Below are positions 9,306 through 18,330 of a stretch of 64,000 bases of DNA, in pieces (within the stretch, counting starts at the first letter, position 1; every line of letters starts with the position of its first letter). The DNA lies in the NCBI RefSeq assembly GCF_011059145.1, contig NZ_JAALLT010000003.1:558001-622000 (forward strand), read 5' to 3'. The notes below the pieces were generated by a model. The model was not told the DNA's origin. It saw only the letters and a program-made list of their open reading frames with translations, and ran no database searches. A program made the translations under genes and the position numbers. This DNA is from Halalkalibaculum roseum (lineage in GTDB: Bacteria > Bacteroidota > Rhodothermia > Balneolales > Balneolaceae).

Positions 9306-10223
9306 CTACTTATTCTTTACCACAAGCAGCAGTAAAAATTCCAGGCAGATTAAAACCGCCACTCCCACCAAATGAAATACCTGATAGGCCGGTGGCATCC
9401 CCAGATAATAAAGTCCCGCACCTAACGCAATTTGGAAAAGAATAACACCCAGGATGGCCAAGCTTAATTTCTTTACAAGCGTGGATCCCGACTTCCAACC
9501 TCCGAGGTAACCGATCAACAATCCGGGAAGAAATACCGACCAGGATAATGTTCTGTGATATTCATCGATCGATCCGATGAGATCCAGCCATGCTTCTCTG
9601 GGAGCAGATTCCTCGGCATTCTTAACCAGGTCGATAGCCTCTCTCACCTGAGTTCCCAGTACGGTTTGTCCCAATGTGCAGATCAGTAATACGATACCAG
9701 TCCAGAAAAGCCATCTTCTAAGATTTTGGGAAAGGTCAACGGTAAGAAATTCACTGGTCGCCTTGTAGGCGGCAAAGAGCAATACAGCCATGATAGACAT
9801 CGCCAGCATCATATGCAGGGTTATAAGCCACTCGCTGAGACCTGTGAGCACCACCTGTCCACCAAGCCAACCCTGAATCAGAACCATCACGAAAGCAGCA
9901 GCCGAGCTATAAAAAACAGCGGGCTTGCTTTTGCGATACCTGAATGACAATACAAATGTTGAAAGTATGAGTATCCCTATTACTACACCGATCAGACGGT
10001 TAATATATTCCGTCCACGTTTTGATGACATTGAATTGATCGGCATTGAACCCTGCAGGCAATTCCGTTACAGAAGTTGGCGGTATCCATAACCCAAAACA
10101 TTTAGGCCAATCAGGACAACCGAGTCCGGCACCGGAAGCACGGACCAACCCACCCACAAAGATTAGAAAAATGGTGGCCAACACCGTTGTAATCGCAACT
10201 TTTTGATAGGTATTTAAGTTCAT
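9306..10223 (-). CDS. ctaA: Heme A synthase (COX15/CtaA)
   Basis: Membrane enzyme that oxidises the C8 methyl of heme O to a formyl group, giving heme A for the oxidase encoded next door. 305 residues with about eight helices. Conserved features: FVGGLVRASGAGLGCPDWPKC near the N-terminus (the CxxxxxC pair of the family), EYINRLIGV, a mid-protein TLHMMLA histidine, EYHRTLSW and the final FHLVGVAVL histidine. It is convergent with the oxidase operon and divergent from ctaB, with which it shares a 168-base promoter region. Confidence 0.95.
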   Translation of the reverse strand: MNLNTYQKVAITTVLATIFLIFVGGLVRASGAGLGCPDWPKCFGLWIPPTSVTELPAGFNADQFNVIKTWTEYINRLIGVVIGILILSTFVLSFRYRKSKPAVFYSSAAAFVMVLIQGWLGGQVVLTGLSEWLITLHMMLAMSIMAVLLFAAYKATSEFLTVDLSQNLRRWLFWTGIVLLICTLGQTVLGTQVREAIDLVKNAEESAPREAWLDLIGSIDEYHRTLSWSVFLPGLLIGYLGGWKSGSTLVKKLSLAILGVILFQIALGAGLYYLGMPPAYQVFHLVGVAVLICLEFLLLLVVKNK

Positions 10224-10298
10224 GATATTGAATTGACTCTACAACTGAGCAGTCACTTTAATTTTTTGAAAAATTTAGTAAACCGGCATTTGGTCAGT

Positions 10299-10326
10299 CC
10301 CACATGGTTTAATTCCAGTGGGAATT
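10299..10326. promoter_or_regulatory. Palindrome in the ctaA/ctaB divergent promoter region
   Basis: CCCAC/GTGGG arms (10299-10303 and 10318-10322) and an overlapping AATTCC-AGTG-GGAATT palindrome (10311-10326) lie between the divergent heme synthase genes. A TTGACA hexamer follows at about 10336. An operator is possible but not shown. Confidence 0.35.
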
Positions 10327-10391
10327 TGTAATATTGACAGGTAACAATTTTAATAATATTTCAGTACCTTTAGTGCCTGCAAAACAAGCGA

Positions 10392-11300
10392 ATGCGCATG
10401 AAGTTAAGTACAGATTTTACCCTTTCAAAGTTCATTGATACCGAAAAGCTGGCGGCTTATTACGAGCTGACCAAACCGGGCATCACGTTTTCCGTTCTAG
10501 CCAGCATGCTTGTAGGCTTTTTACTGGCTTCCGGTAACAATATTGACTATGTGCTTATGCTGCATGCTGCTATCGGTACCTATCTGATAGCAGCCGGTAC
10601 ATCCGCCCATAACCAATTTCTTGAATGGCGTCTGGACGGGAAAATGAAGCGAACTCAAAAACGCCCCGTACCGTCCAATAAGATCACACCTCTGCAAAGT
10701 TCTGCGTTTTCTCTTTCATTTATAATACTGGGATTGGTCTACTTGCTGTTTGTCGTGAATTTTGTCGCCGGATTGGTTTCACTGGCAACGACGCTGCTGT
10801 ATCTTGGCGCTTATACTCCTATGAAGCGAGTATCCGTGGCTAATGTGTTTATCGGTGCCATACCCGGGGCACTACCTCCCGTTGGTGGCTGGGCAGCGGC
10901 TGCCGGACATCTCGGAAGCCTGGACATGTGGCTCCTTTTTGGCATCGTATTTTTCTGGCAGATCCCACATGTAATGGCAATTGCCTGGGTTTGTAAGGAT
11001 GACTACAGTAACGCTGGCTTTGTGATGCTTCCTAAAAATGATGAAAACGGCACCAAAGCGGTTGCTTTGATACTGGGATGCCTTATTGTCTTGCTTCCCA
11101 TCTGCTGGGGGCTTTTTGCCAGCGGTATGAGCAGCTGGATCTATCTTTCCGGTGCCCTGCTCAGCACATTGGTTTTTCTATTCTACGGAGTTCATTTCGC
11201 CCTATCACGCAGCAAGGAATCGGCGAAACAACTCATGTTTGCCTCCTTCGGCTACCTCCCTTTGATCTGGATCTTTATCTTCATTGATATCCTGTTCTAG
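10392..11300 (+). CDS. ctaB: Protoheme IX farnesyltransferase (heme O synthase)
   Basis: UbiA-family prenyltransferase that adds a hydroxyethylfarnesyl group to protoheme, making heme O, the substrate of CtaA. 302 residues, about nine helices. The ligand-binding region reads AAGTSAHNQFLEWRLDGKMK-RTQKRP, a variant of the NxxxDxxxD polar loop; the second loop, YTPMKRVSVANVFIGAIPGA, is typical. An in-frame ATG six bases downstream (10398) is an alternative start. Divergent from ctaA. The 226 bases after it hold no gene or hairpin I could support. Confidence 0.94.
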   Translation: MRMKLSTDFTLSKFIDTEKLAAYYELTKPGITFSVLASMLVGFLLASGNNIDYVLMLHAAIGTYLIAAGTSAHNQFLEWRLDGKMKRTQKRPVPSNKITPLQSSAFSLSFIILGLVYLLFVVNFVAGLVSLATTLLYLGAYTPMKRVSVANVFIGAIPGALPPVGGWAAAAGHLGSLDMWLLFGIVFFWQIPHVMAIAWVCKDDYSNAGFVMLPKNDENGTKAVALILGCLIVLLPICWGLFASGMSSWIYLSGALLSTLVFLFYGVHFALSRSKESAKQLMFASFGYLPLIWIFIFIDILF

Positions 11301-11526
11301 GCTTTAAACATTTCCTTTTTCTCTTACAGGATTCATGAGGCAAATTGATTTTTCAGCCAGCTTTCCGGCACACCCTTTCTGATTAGTACTTCCATTTAGT
11401 TTTAGAGGTAAGAGCCGAATCTTGGATATTTATATCTACTCCATATGTAAAAACTCTGGTATTTCTTCCCTCACTCTTATTCTTTTTGTACTATTTAGCC
11501 CATTTGAAGCTAATTAATACTTAAAT

Positions 11527-12705
11527 ATGACACGCAGAAATCATTTTCTAAGCGGAATCATCTGGCTCTTCGCTCTTACTTTTCTGATTACCGGCACGCT
11601 TCCGGCCCAATCATCTGATATCTATTATCCCTCCCGGTTCAGTTGGGAGAAGAAAGCACCCGAAGAAGTGGGAATGAATGCCGGTGCCATTGAGGAGGCC
11701 ATAGAGTACGCCAAAGCCAATGAATCGACCAACCCTAAAGATCTCAGTCTACACCTGAATAGCAGAACCGGAGAACCGTATAATAATATCATCGGCCCGG
11801 TAAAAGAACGGGGACCTATGACCGGTATGATTATTAAGGACGGGTACCTGATTGCCGAATGGGGAGAGCCGCATCGGGTAGACATGACTTTCAGCGTTAC
11901 CAAAAGCTTTTTATCTACAATCGTTGGTGTTGCATGGGATAAGGGAATGATTCAGAATATAGATGATAAAGTACAGCAGTATGTGCCTGTACAGCATTTT
12001 AATTCGGAGCACAACGCTAAAATAACCTGGGATCACCTGTTACGGCAAACGAGTGACTGGGATGGAACGCTTTTTGGAAAGCCGGATTGGGCTGATCGAC
12101 CTACCGAGGAAATCACCCCCGAGGTTATCAATCGCAAGCGCAATGAACCGGGCAGTACCTGGAAATATAACGATGTAAGAGTAAATGTACTGGCACTTGC
12201 TGCAATGAAGGTATGGCGAAAGCCTCTACCAACAGCTCTCAGGGAACATGTTATGGATCCTATAGGTGCTTCGAATACTTGGCGATGGTATGGTTATGAA
12301 AATTCATGGGTAAATATTGACGGACTCAGAATGCAGTCGGTAAGTGGAGGCGGCCACTGGGGTGGCGGAATGTGGTTGAGCGCCTATGACCAGGCAAAAT
12401 TCGGTTATCTCTTCCTCCGGGATGGACTATGGGAAAACAGGCAAATCATTTCCAGAGAGTGGATTGACATGGCTAAAACACCAACCGAAGCCAATCAAGG
12501 TTATGGTTTTATGAACTTTTTCCTGAATAATGATCAGGAGCGAATGCCTAGCGCACCGCGCAGCGCCTATGTGTTTCTTGGCAGTGGAATCAACATGGTA
12601 TATATTGACAAAAGTAATGATCTTGTAATTGTAGGCAGGTGGATATCTGACTATGAGGCTATGGATGGTATTATCAAGAGAGTAATAGGGGCTATTGAAA
12701 ATTAA
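11527..12705 (+). CDS. Secreted serine hydrolase of the beta-lactamase/class C (S12) family
   Basis: 392-residue exported protein with a signal peptide ending near residue 27 (LPAQ). It has the penicillin-binding-type catalytic motifs: SxxK as SVTK near residue 122 and YxN as YND near ~216. The third K/H-T-G box is not obvious; a GSG near the C-terminus may stand in for it. Such proteins are usually peptidases, esterases or amidases rather than true lactamases, so the substrate cannot be named. It is followed after 65 bases by the FG-GAP lipoprotein on the same strand, which may be co-transcribed. Confidence 0.85.
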   Translation: MTRRNHFLSGIIWLFALTFLITGTLPAQSSDIYYPSRFSWEKKAPEEVGMNAGAIEEAIEYAKANESTNPKDLSLHLNSRTGEPYNNIIGPVKERGPMTGMIIKDGYLIAEWGEPHRVDMTFSVTKSFLSTIVGVAWDKGMIQNIDDKVQQYVPVQHFNSEHNAKITWDHLLRQTSDWDGTLFGKPDWADRPTEEITPEVINRKRNEPGSTWKYNDVRVNVLALAAMKVWRKPLPTALREHVMDPIGASNTWRWYGYENSWVNIDGLRMQSVSGGGHWGGGMWLSAYDQAKFGYLFLRDGLWENRQIISREWIDMAKTPTEANQGYGFMNFFLNNDQERMPSAPRSAYVFLGSGINMVYIDKSNDLVIVGRWISDYEAMDGIIKRVIGAIEN

Positions 12706-12770
12706 TTTCACCTAAACAAATACTTAACGTAATTTGTATAGCAACTACAGACTATAAAGACATTATTCCC

Positions 12771-13997
12771 ATGAGATTCCTACATATACTGATTCTTATA
12801 CTACTGGGAGGAGTGCTCTCCTCCTGCTGGATAGAAGCTGCTGAGGATTCACCGAATGGACCGGAAGAACCCGACCCCATTCCCTATGAAAACGTGAGCA
12901 ATTCAAACCTCCCTACTGCCAGCTTATCAGGCAACAGCAATAGCGCCCTCGCAGTCGATATTGAACAAGACGGCGACCTGGATATTGTAATTGCAAGTCA
13001 GGGACCGAATAAAATCTTGCTCAATAACGGTTCAGGTGTATTTTCCCTGCTTCAAAATTCCATCCTCGATCGCTTTAGTTATAATTCGCAGGATGTGGCT
13101 GTAGCTGATTTTAATGGCGATGGACGGTTTGATCTCTTCTTCGGTAATGCTGCAAACCAATCCAACCAGCAAATTAATGAGTTTTATATCAACCAGGGTA
13201 ATGTCAGTTTTAGTAACGACATCGGGCTCATCCCTGTATCCGGTATCTCTAATGCCACCGTTGCCCGGGATATAAATAATGACGGTTTCATCGATATTAT
13301 AATCGGAAACAGCGGTCAAAATATTTTATTGATCAATAACGGAAATGCCCGCTTTTTCGATGAAACCGGACAGAGGCTGCCTTCTCGTTTTGACCTTACA
13401 AGAGACGTTGAAGTAGGAGATATTTCCGGCAATGGTTTTCCGGATATCATAGTGGGCAATGAGACCGACGACAACCGGATATTGGCAAATAACGGATCCG
13501 GCATCTTTCTGGATCAGACCGGCTCACGCCTGCCGGCTATCAGCGCTATTGAGGAGACGCGGGAAGTTGAACTTGCAGATGTTGATGGGGATGGAGACCT
13601 GGATATGTACTATTCCAACGTCCGCATATTTGAGTCAGGAGCAGATCCTCAAGACCGCCTACTGATAAACAATGGACAGGGTTTATTTGCGGATGTCACC
13701 TCTTCACAGCTTCCGGCAAAGACGTCAAATACTTTTGATTCCGATTTCGTGGATATCGATGGGGACGGAGACCTGGATATCGTAACCGGCAATTTTAATG
13801 GCGGGATACAGGTCTTTATTAATAACGGTGCCGGTACTTTTAGCGATGATACCGAAAACTGGCTCCCCGAAGGACTGACGCCGCAGGTAGTTGATTTTGA
13901 GATAGCCGATTACAATGGTGACCAGCTTCCCGATATCTATATCGCTGCCTATAACGGACCTGATGTGCTGCTACTCAGAAAGGACCTACAAGAGTAA
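12771..13997 (+). CDS. FG-GAP/VCBS repeat lipoprotein, probable seven-bladed beta-propeller
   Basis: 408-residue lipoprotein (signal ending LSSC) of unknown function. Seven repeats of the form D-x-[DN]-x-[DN]-G-x-x-D followed by a hydrophobic strand are visible, for example DFNGDGRFDLFFG, DINNDGFIDIIIG and DIDGDGDLDIVTG. Seven repeats fit a closed seven-bladed propeller with calcium-binding loops, as in integrin-alpha-like domains. It is probably displayed on the outer membrane or periplasmic face. No enzymatic motif was seen. Adhesion, or binding of polysaccharide or protein, are the usual suggestions for such proteins. Confidence 0.83.
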   Translation: MRFLHILILILLGGVLSSCWIEAAEDSPNGPEEPDPIPYENVSNSNLPTASLSGNSNSALAVDIEQDGDLDIVIASQGPNKILLNNGSGVFSLLQNSILDRFSYNSQDVAVADFNGDGRFDLFFGNAANQSNQQINEFYINQGNVSFSNDIGLIPVSGISNATVARDINNDGFIDIIIGNSGQNILLINNGNARFFDETGQRLPSRFDLTRDVEVGDISGNGFPDIIVGNETDDNRILANNGSGIFLDQTGSRLPAISAIEETREVELADVDGDGDLDMYYSNVRIFESGADPQDRLLINNGQGLFADVTSSQLPAKTSNTFDSDFVDIDGDGDLDIVTGNFNGGIQVFINNGAGTFSDDTENWLPEGLTPQVVDFEIADYNGDQLPDIYIAAYNGPDVLLLRKDLQE

Positions 13998-14053
13998 GAT
14001 CTGTATTCGTATTTCTGCCCGTTTTACGAATCATGATTAGTTGTTGTTTTGTG

Positions 14054-16507
14054 TCAGTCGTAAATAGCGGGATATTTCTCCGGATCTGCCTCATGCATGA
14101 TATCATAAACGGCATCGAAGATATCCTCCTCGTTAGGTTTGGAAAAGTAATCACCGTCAGACCCGTAGGCACCGCGATGGGCCTTGGCAGTCAGGCACAG
14201 CGCTTCGGAATCGAGGTAATAATATCCACCATAATCATCTATTACTTTTTGCATCATATAGGCCGTTGCGCCACCCGGAACATCCTCATCAACAAATAGG
14301 ATTCGATTGGTCTTTTTCAGGGATTCAAGGATATCACGGTTGCGATCGAAGGGAATAAGAGTTCGTGTATCGATCAGCTCGACAGAGATACCTACCTCCT
14401 CCAGTTGCGGAAGGACCTCTTCACAGATGTTACAGGTAGAACCGTAGGATACGATAGTGATATCGCTTCCCTCTGAAATCTTGTTGGGGATACCCAAAGG
14501 AACTGTAAACTCGCCGAGGTTTTCAGGTTTATCCTCTTTCAGCCTGTAGGCGTTCAGCGGCTCAACTAACAGGGCAGGATCATCACCCTGCAGAAGGGTA
14601 TTGTACATACCCGCTGCATCAGTGAGGTTTCTTGGCACACAGACGTGTACACCTCGCACACCATTCACAATCATACCCATAGGAGAACCGGTATGCCATA
14701 TCCCCTCGAGTCTGTGGCCTCTGGTGCGAACAATAACAGGAGCTTTCTGGCCGCCCGCGCTTCTATAACGAAGGGTTGCAAGATCGTCACTTAAACCCTG
14801 GAAGCAGTAAAGCAGGTAATCAAGATACTGTATTTCAGCGATGGGTCGCAGACCTCTCAGGGCCATACCAATACCCTGCCCCAAAATAGTAGCTTCACGG
14901 ATACCGGTGTCACTGACACGAATTTCACCGAATTTATCCTGCATATTTTCAAGCCCCTTGTTGACGTCCCCCAGCTTGCCGGTGTCTTCTCCGAAAACCA
15001 GGGTTTGCGGATACTTCTCAAAAATTTTGTCAAAATTATCCCTCAAAACTACACGTCCGTCCACCTGCTTAGGATCATCACCGTACTCAGGCTTCACCTC
15101 TTCTACATTCAAGGGAGAATAATCCGTTTCGGAGTAGAGATGAGAATCGTAGCGCTCACGGTTGGCCTTCATGTTCTCATCCAGCCAGTCCATCAATTCT
15201 TCCTTCGCCTGATTTTGCTCGCCACGAACTGCTCTTAATGCTTTCTTAGCCGCCGAAATAATATCCTTTCTCAGGGGTACCATCGGCGCCTTCATCTCAC
15301 TCTTTATCTTATTGATTTCATCACTCTTTTCGCTTGATGATGCCAGTTGATCAAGCAGATCGGCAACTGTGTTAAGCTCTTCTTTCATCTCACCCGTAAA
15401 AGCTTTCCATGCCGCCTGTTTTTCGCTTTTTACGTGATCCTTGGCCTCCTTTTCGATGGCATCCAGCTCTTCTTCATTTGCTATGCCTTCTTCTAAAATC
15501 CAACTACGTATCTTGTTATTGCAGCAATATTCTTCTTCCCACTCCAGGCGTTCTTCATTCTTATAGCGTTCATGGGAACCCGAAGTAGAATGCCCCTGAG
15601 GTTGGGTGACCTCCTTGACATGAACCAGTACCGGTACATGCTCTTCACGTGCGATCTTGGCAGCTTTTTCATAGGTCTCAAGCAGAGCGGTATAGTCCCA
15701 TGCTTTCACGGTAAGTATCTCCCATCCTTCTTCATCTTCGGTTCGCTGAAAACCTTCAAGAACTTTAGAGATGCTTTCCTTGGTAGTTTGGTATTTTCGT
15801 GGCACCGAAATACCGTAACCGTCGTCCCACACCGACATGACGATAGGGACCTGCATGACACCGGCTGCATTGATAGTTTCCCAGAATATTCCTTCTGAAG
15901 TGCTGGCATCACCGATTGTTCCCCAGGCAATTTCATTACCGTTTTCTGAAAATTTGCCGAACTCCTCTTTCTCTTTTAATCCTTCATGGTTCCGGTACAC
16001 CTTAGAGGCTTGGGCCAGTCCTAGTAATCTGGCCATTTGTCCAGCCGTGGGAGACATATCCGGAGAGGTATTTTTCATTTTGGTAAGATCTTTCCACTCC
16101 CCGTTTTCATCCAGGCTGCGCGTACTGAAATGGGCGTTCATTTGACGGCCGCCTGAGTGTGGATCGGCTTCCACATTGGCGTGGGCATAAAGCTGGGCGA
16201 AAAATTCCTGAACTGTCACCTGACCTATGGCCATCATAAACGTTTGATCACGGTAATATCCCGATCTGAAATCGCCTTCCCGAAAGTGTTTCGCCATAGC
16301 GATTTGTGGAATCTCTTTCCCGTCTCCGAATATTCCGAATTTGGCTTTGCCGGTAAGCGTCTCCTTCCTTCCCAGGTATGAAGCTTCTCGGCTGGTCACA
16401 GCAAGCTTGTAATCATCCAGTATTTCCTGCTTCTGTTTTTTAGAATATTTCTTTTTAGAAGCTGATGATTTGGATGCGCTTTTATTCTTTGTTTTTGTAC
16501 TTGCCAT
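14054..16507 (-). CDS. Fused alpha-beta E1 component of a 2-oxoacid (branched-chain type) dehydrogenase
   Basis: Thiamine-diphosphate E1 enzyme of 817 residues with alpha and beta subunits in one chain. The N-terminal ~25 residues are Lys/Ser-rich and low complexity. The alpha half (to ~400) holds the ThDP/Mg motif GDASTSEG followed by the asparagine in INAAG, and HSGGRQMNAHFS. A helical, charged linker (~350-480) joins the beta half, which contains FGEDTGKLGDVNKGL, GIRPIAEIQYLDY-type sequence and LIDTRTLIPFD. Fused E1 chains of this kind are common in Bacteroidota relatives and act on branched-chain 2-oxoacids or pyruvate; the substrate cannot be settled here. E2 and E3 genes are not adjacent. 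It reads towards the FG-GAP gene and starts 192 bases after fumC. Confidence 0.9.
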   Translation of the reverse strand: MASTKTKNKSASKSSASKKKYSKKQKQEILDDYKLAVTSREASYLGRKETLTGKAKFGIFGDGKEIPQIAMAKHFREGDFRSGYYRDQTFMMAIGQVTVQEFFAQLYAHANVEADPHSGGRQMNAHFSTRSLDENGEWKDLTKMKNTSPDMSPTAGQMARLLGLAQASKVYRNHEGLKEKEEFGKFSENGNEIAWGTIGDASTSEGIFWETINAAGVMQVPIVMSVWDDGYGISVPRKYQTTKESISKVLEGFQRTEDEEGWEILTVKAWDYTALLETYEKAAKIAREEHVPVLVHVKEVTQPQGHSTSGSHERYKNEERLEWEEEYCCNNKIRSWILEEGIANEEELDAIEKEAKDHVKSEKQAAWKAFTGEMKEELNTVADLLDQLASSSEKSDEINKIKSEMKAPMVPLRKDIISAAKKALRAVRGEQNQAKEELMDWLDENMKANRERYDSHLYSETDYSPLNVEEVKPEYGDDPKQVDGRVVLRDNFDKIFEKYPQTLVFGEDTGKLGDVNKGLENMQDKFGEIRVSDTGIREATILGQGIGMALRGLRPIAEIQYLDYLLYCFQGLSDDLATLRYRSAGGQKAPVIVRTRGHRLEGIWHTGSPMGMIVNGVRGVHVCVPRNLTDAAGMYNTLLQGDDPALLVEPLNAYRLKEDKPENLGEFTVPLGIPNKISEGSDITIVSYGSTCNICEEVLPQLEEVGISVELIDTRTLIPFDRNRDILESLKKTNRILFVDEDVPGGATAYMMQKVIDDYGGYYYLDSEALCLTAKAHRGAYGSDGDYFSKPNEEDIFDAVYDIMHEADPEKYPAIYD

Positions 16508-16629
16508 AGTATCAATTAAATTCGGTTTGACCGCCGTTTAGACAGTTTTAAAACAGTAAAAGATCGGAATACAACCAGTTCAGAATGATAAGGGCTTCAG
16601 CCTTTTTTTACAAAAAAGGTCGGCTATAA

Positions 16630-16689
16630 AAGTGTAGTACACCTCGATTCAATTAAAAGTTTAAAACTATCTCAAGGTGTACTACACTT
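16630..16689. repeat. Inverted repeat with 15-base perfect arms between fumC and the E1 gene
   Basis: The arm AAGTGTAGTACACCT (16630-16644) pairs perfectly with 16675-16689 across a 30-base AT-rich loop. Each arm also contains an odd palindrome, GTGTA-N-TACAC, with centres 45 bases apart. On the minus strand it follows the fumC stop by 10 bases and ends in TTTTATA, so it could be a terminator. It is also upstream of the E1 gene, so a pair of operators is another reading. Confidence 0.8.
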
Positions 16690-16699
16690 ATTTAAGCCT

Positions 16700-18094
16700 C
16701 TATTCCATAAAACCGCCTTTGGTCATTTTGATTGGATCCAGTGCCTTATCAAGTTCTTCATCAGACAGATCTGTCATCTCTCTTGCTACGTCCTTGACAG
16801 GCCTGTTTTCCTTGAAGGCCTTTTTAGCGATTTTTGCGGCCTGGTCATAACCGATCAGCGGATTCAATGCCGTTACGAGCACCGGATTTCTTCCCACCAT
16901 ATCTTCAATTCGCTCTTTATTGGCGGAAAGCAGTTTTACAGAGCGATCGGCCAGATTGCGCGCCGCATTTGCAAGAATATCTATAGACTCAAGCAGATTA
17001 TGAGCTACCACCGGCAGCATCACGTTCAGTTCAAAATTCCCGGATTGGCCGGCTACGGTAATTGCCGAATCATTGCCGATCACCTGAGCGCAGACCATAG
17101 TAAGTGACTCTTCAATAACCGGATTCACTTTCCCGGGCATAATCGAAGAACCGGGCTGAAGTGCTTTCAACTGTAATTCGCCAATACCGCTGTTAGGTCC
17201 TGAGTTCATCCAGCGAAGATCATTTCCGATTTTCATGAGTCCAACAGCAATAGTTTTCAGCTGTCCGCTCAGTTCAACCGGAGCGTCGACGGTAGCCTGC
17301 GCCTCGAAATGATTTTCAGCCTCACGAAAATCGATCCCGGTCGCTTCAGAAAGTGATTCAGCCATTTTAGCACCGAAGTCGGGATTGGTATTCAACCCAG
17401 TTCCGACGGCTGTTCCTCCTTGCGGGAGTTCTTTAACTCTATCCAAAGCAGATTTCAATCGATCAACACCCAGTTCCAGCTGACGTGCATACCCGCTGAA
17501 CTCCTGCTGAATGGTGACCGGCATAGCGTCCATCAAATGGGTACGGCCGGTTTTTACTACCTCTGAAAGCTCTTTGCCTTTTTCTTTGAAAGCCTTACTG
17601 AGATGTTCCAGTGAGGGAATCAAATGGTTACTAACGGCAAGGGCGGAAGCAAGACGAATGGTTGTCGGGATTACATCATTGGAACTCTGTCCGTAGTTGA
17701 CATGGTCATTGGGATGAATTTCCACTTCCGTACTGTCATCCTTCAGCTCATTAGCCCTCTTTGAAATAATCTCATTGGCATTCATATTGGTAGAGGTACC
17801 GGAACCCGTCTGGAAGATGTCAATAGCAAAATCATCATCAAACTTACCGTCAATAACCTCCTGGGATGCTTCTTGAATAGGGCCGGTTATTTCTTCATCC
17901 AGCATTCCCAGTTCGTTATTCACTTTGGCAGCGTGTTTCTTAACCATACCCAAAGCTTCGATAAAGGCACGGCTGAACATGATACCGCTTACCGGAAAAT
18001 TGTCCACCGCACGCTGGGTCTGCGCACCGTAATATGCATCTTTAGGAACCTTAACTTCACCCATTGAATCTTTCTCCGTACGAAATTCACTCAT
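16700..18094 (-). CDS. fumC: Class II fumarate hydratase
   Basis: TCA-cycle enzyme that interconverts fumarate and malate; 464 residues, the usual length, cytoplasmic homotetramer. The superfamily signature GSSIMPGKVNPV, which carries the flexible catalytic-serine loop, is present. So are the active-site TGRTHLMDA and SSNDVIPT segments and the N-terminal MGEVKVP-KDAYYGAQTQR. It is on the same strand as the E1 gene downstream. Upstream lies a repeat-containing spacer. Confidence 0.97.
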   Translation of the reverse strand: MSEFRTEKDSMGEVKVPKDAYYGAQTQRAVDNFPVSGIMFSRAFIEALGMVKKHAAKVNNELGMLDEEITGPIQEASQEVIDGKFDDDFAIDIFQTGSGTSTNMNANEIISKRANELKDDSTEVEIHPNDHVNYGQSSNDVIPTTIRLASALAVSNHLIPSLEHLSKAFKEKGKELSEVVKTGRTHLMDAMPVTIQQEFSGYARQLELGVDRLKSALDRVKELPQGGTAVGTGLNTNPDFGAKMAESLSEATGIDFREAENHFEAQATVDAPVELSGQLKTIAVGLMKIGNDLRWMNSGPNSGIGELQLKALQPGSSIMPGKVNPVIEESLTMVCAQVIGNDSAITVAGQSGNFELNVMLPVVAHNLLESIDILANAARNLADRSVKLLSANKERIEDMVGRNPVLVTALNPLIGYDQAAKIAKKAFKENRPVKDVAREMTDLSDEELDKALDPIKMTKGGFME

Positions 18095-18177
18095 AACGTC
18101 ATTAATACTTTATTTGAAGACTTGTTAACTCAATAACATCCAATTTGTAAATGGAATTCAAAGGTAGGAATTTTTCG

Positions 18178-18330
18178 TATCAGCCGCAGATTTTCACGGA
18201 TGAATTGGCGGATTTTTGGGCGATGCATTGCATCACTCATTTTGAGGGCGGAGGCTAGTAATATGAACATATTGGGCCGTCAGGCCCATTATGTAAATCT
18301 CAATTATATCAGTGCAAATCTGCAGCTATA
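18178..18330. mobile_element. MITE-like 150-base element with imperfect ~36-base terminal inverted repeats
   Basis: The left end (from 18178, core GCCGCAGATTTTCAC) and the right end read on the minus strand (from 18330, core GCTGCAGATTTGCAC) match over about 36 bases with few mismatches. They enclose a perfect hairpin, TGGGCC-GTCA-GGCCCA (18273-18288). No ORF is inside. The right end supplies the stop codon of the acyltransferase gene (TAG, 18326-18328). Classification as a MITE is inferred from structure only; target duplication was not established. Confidence 0.5.
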
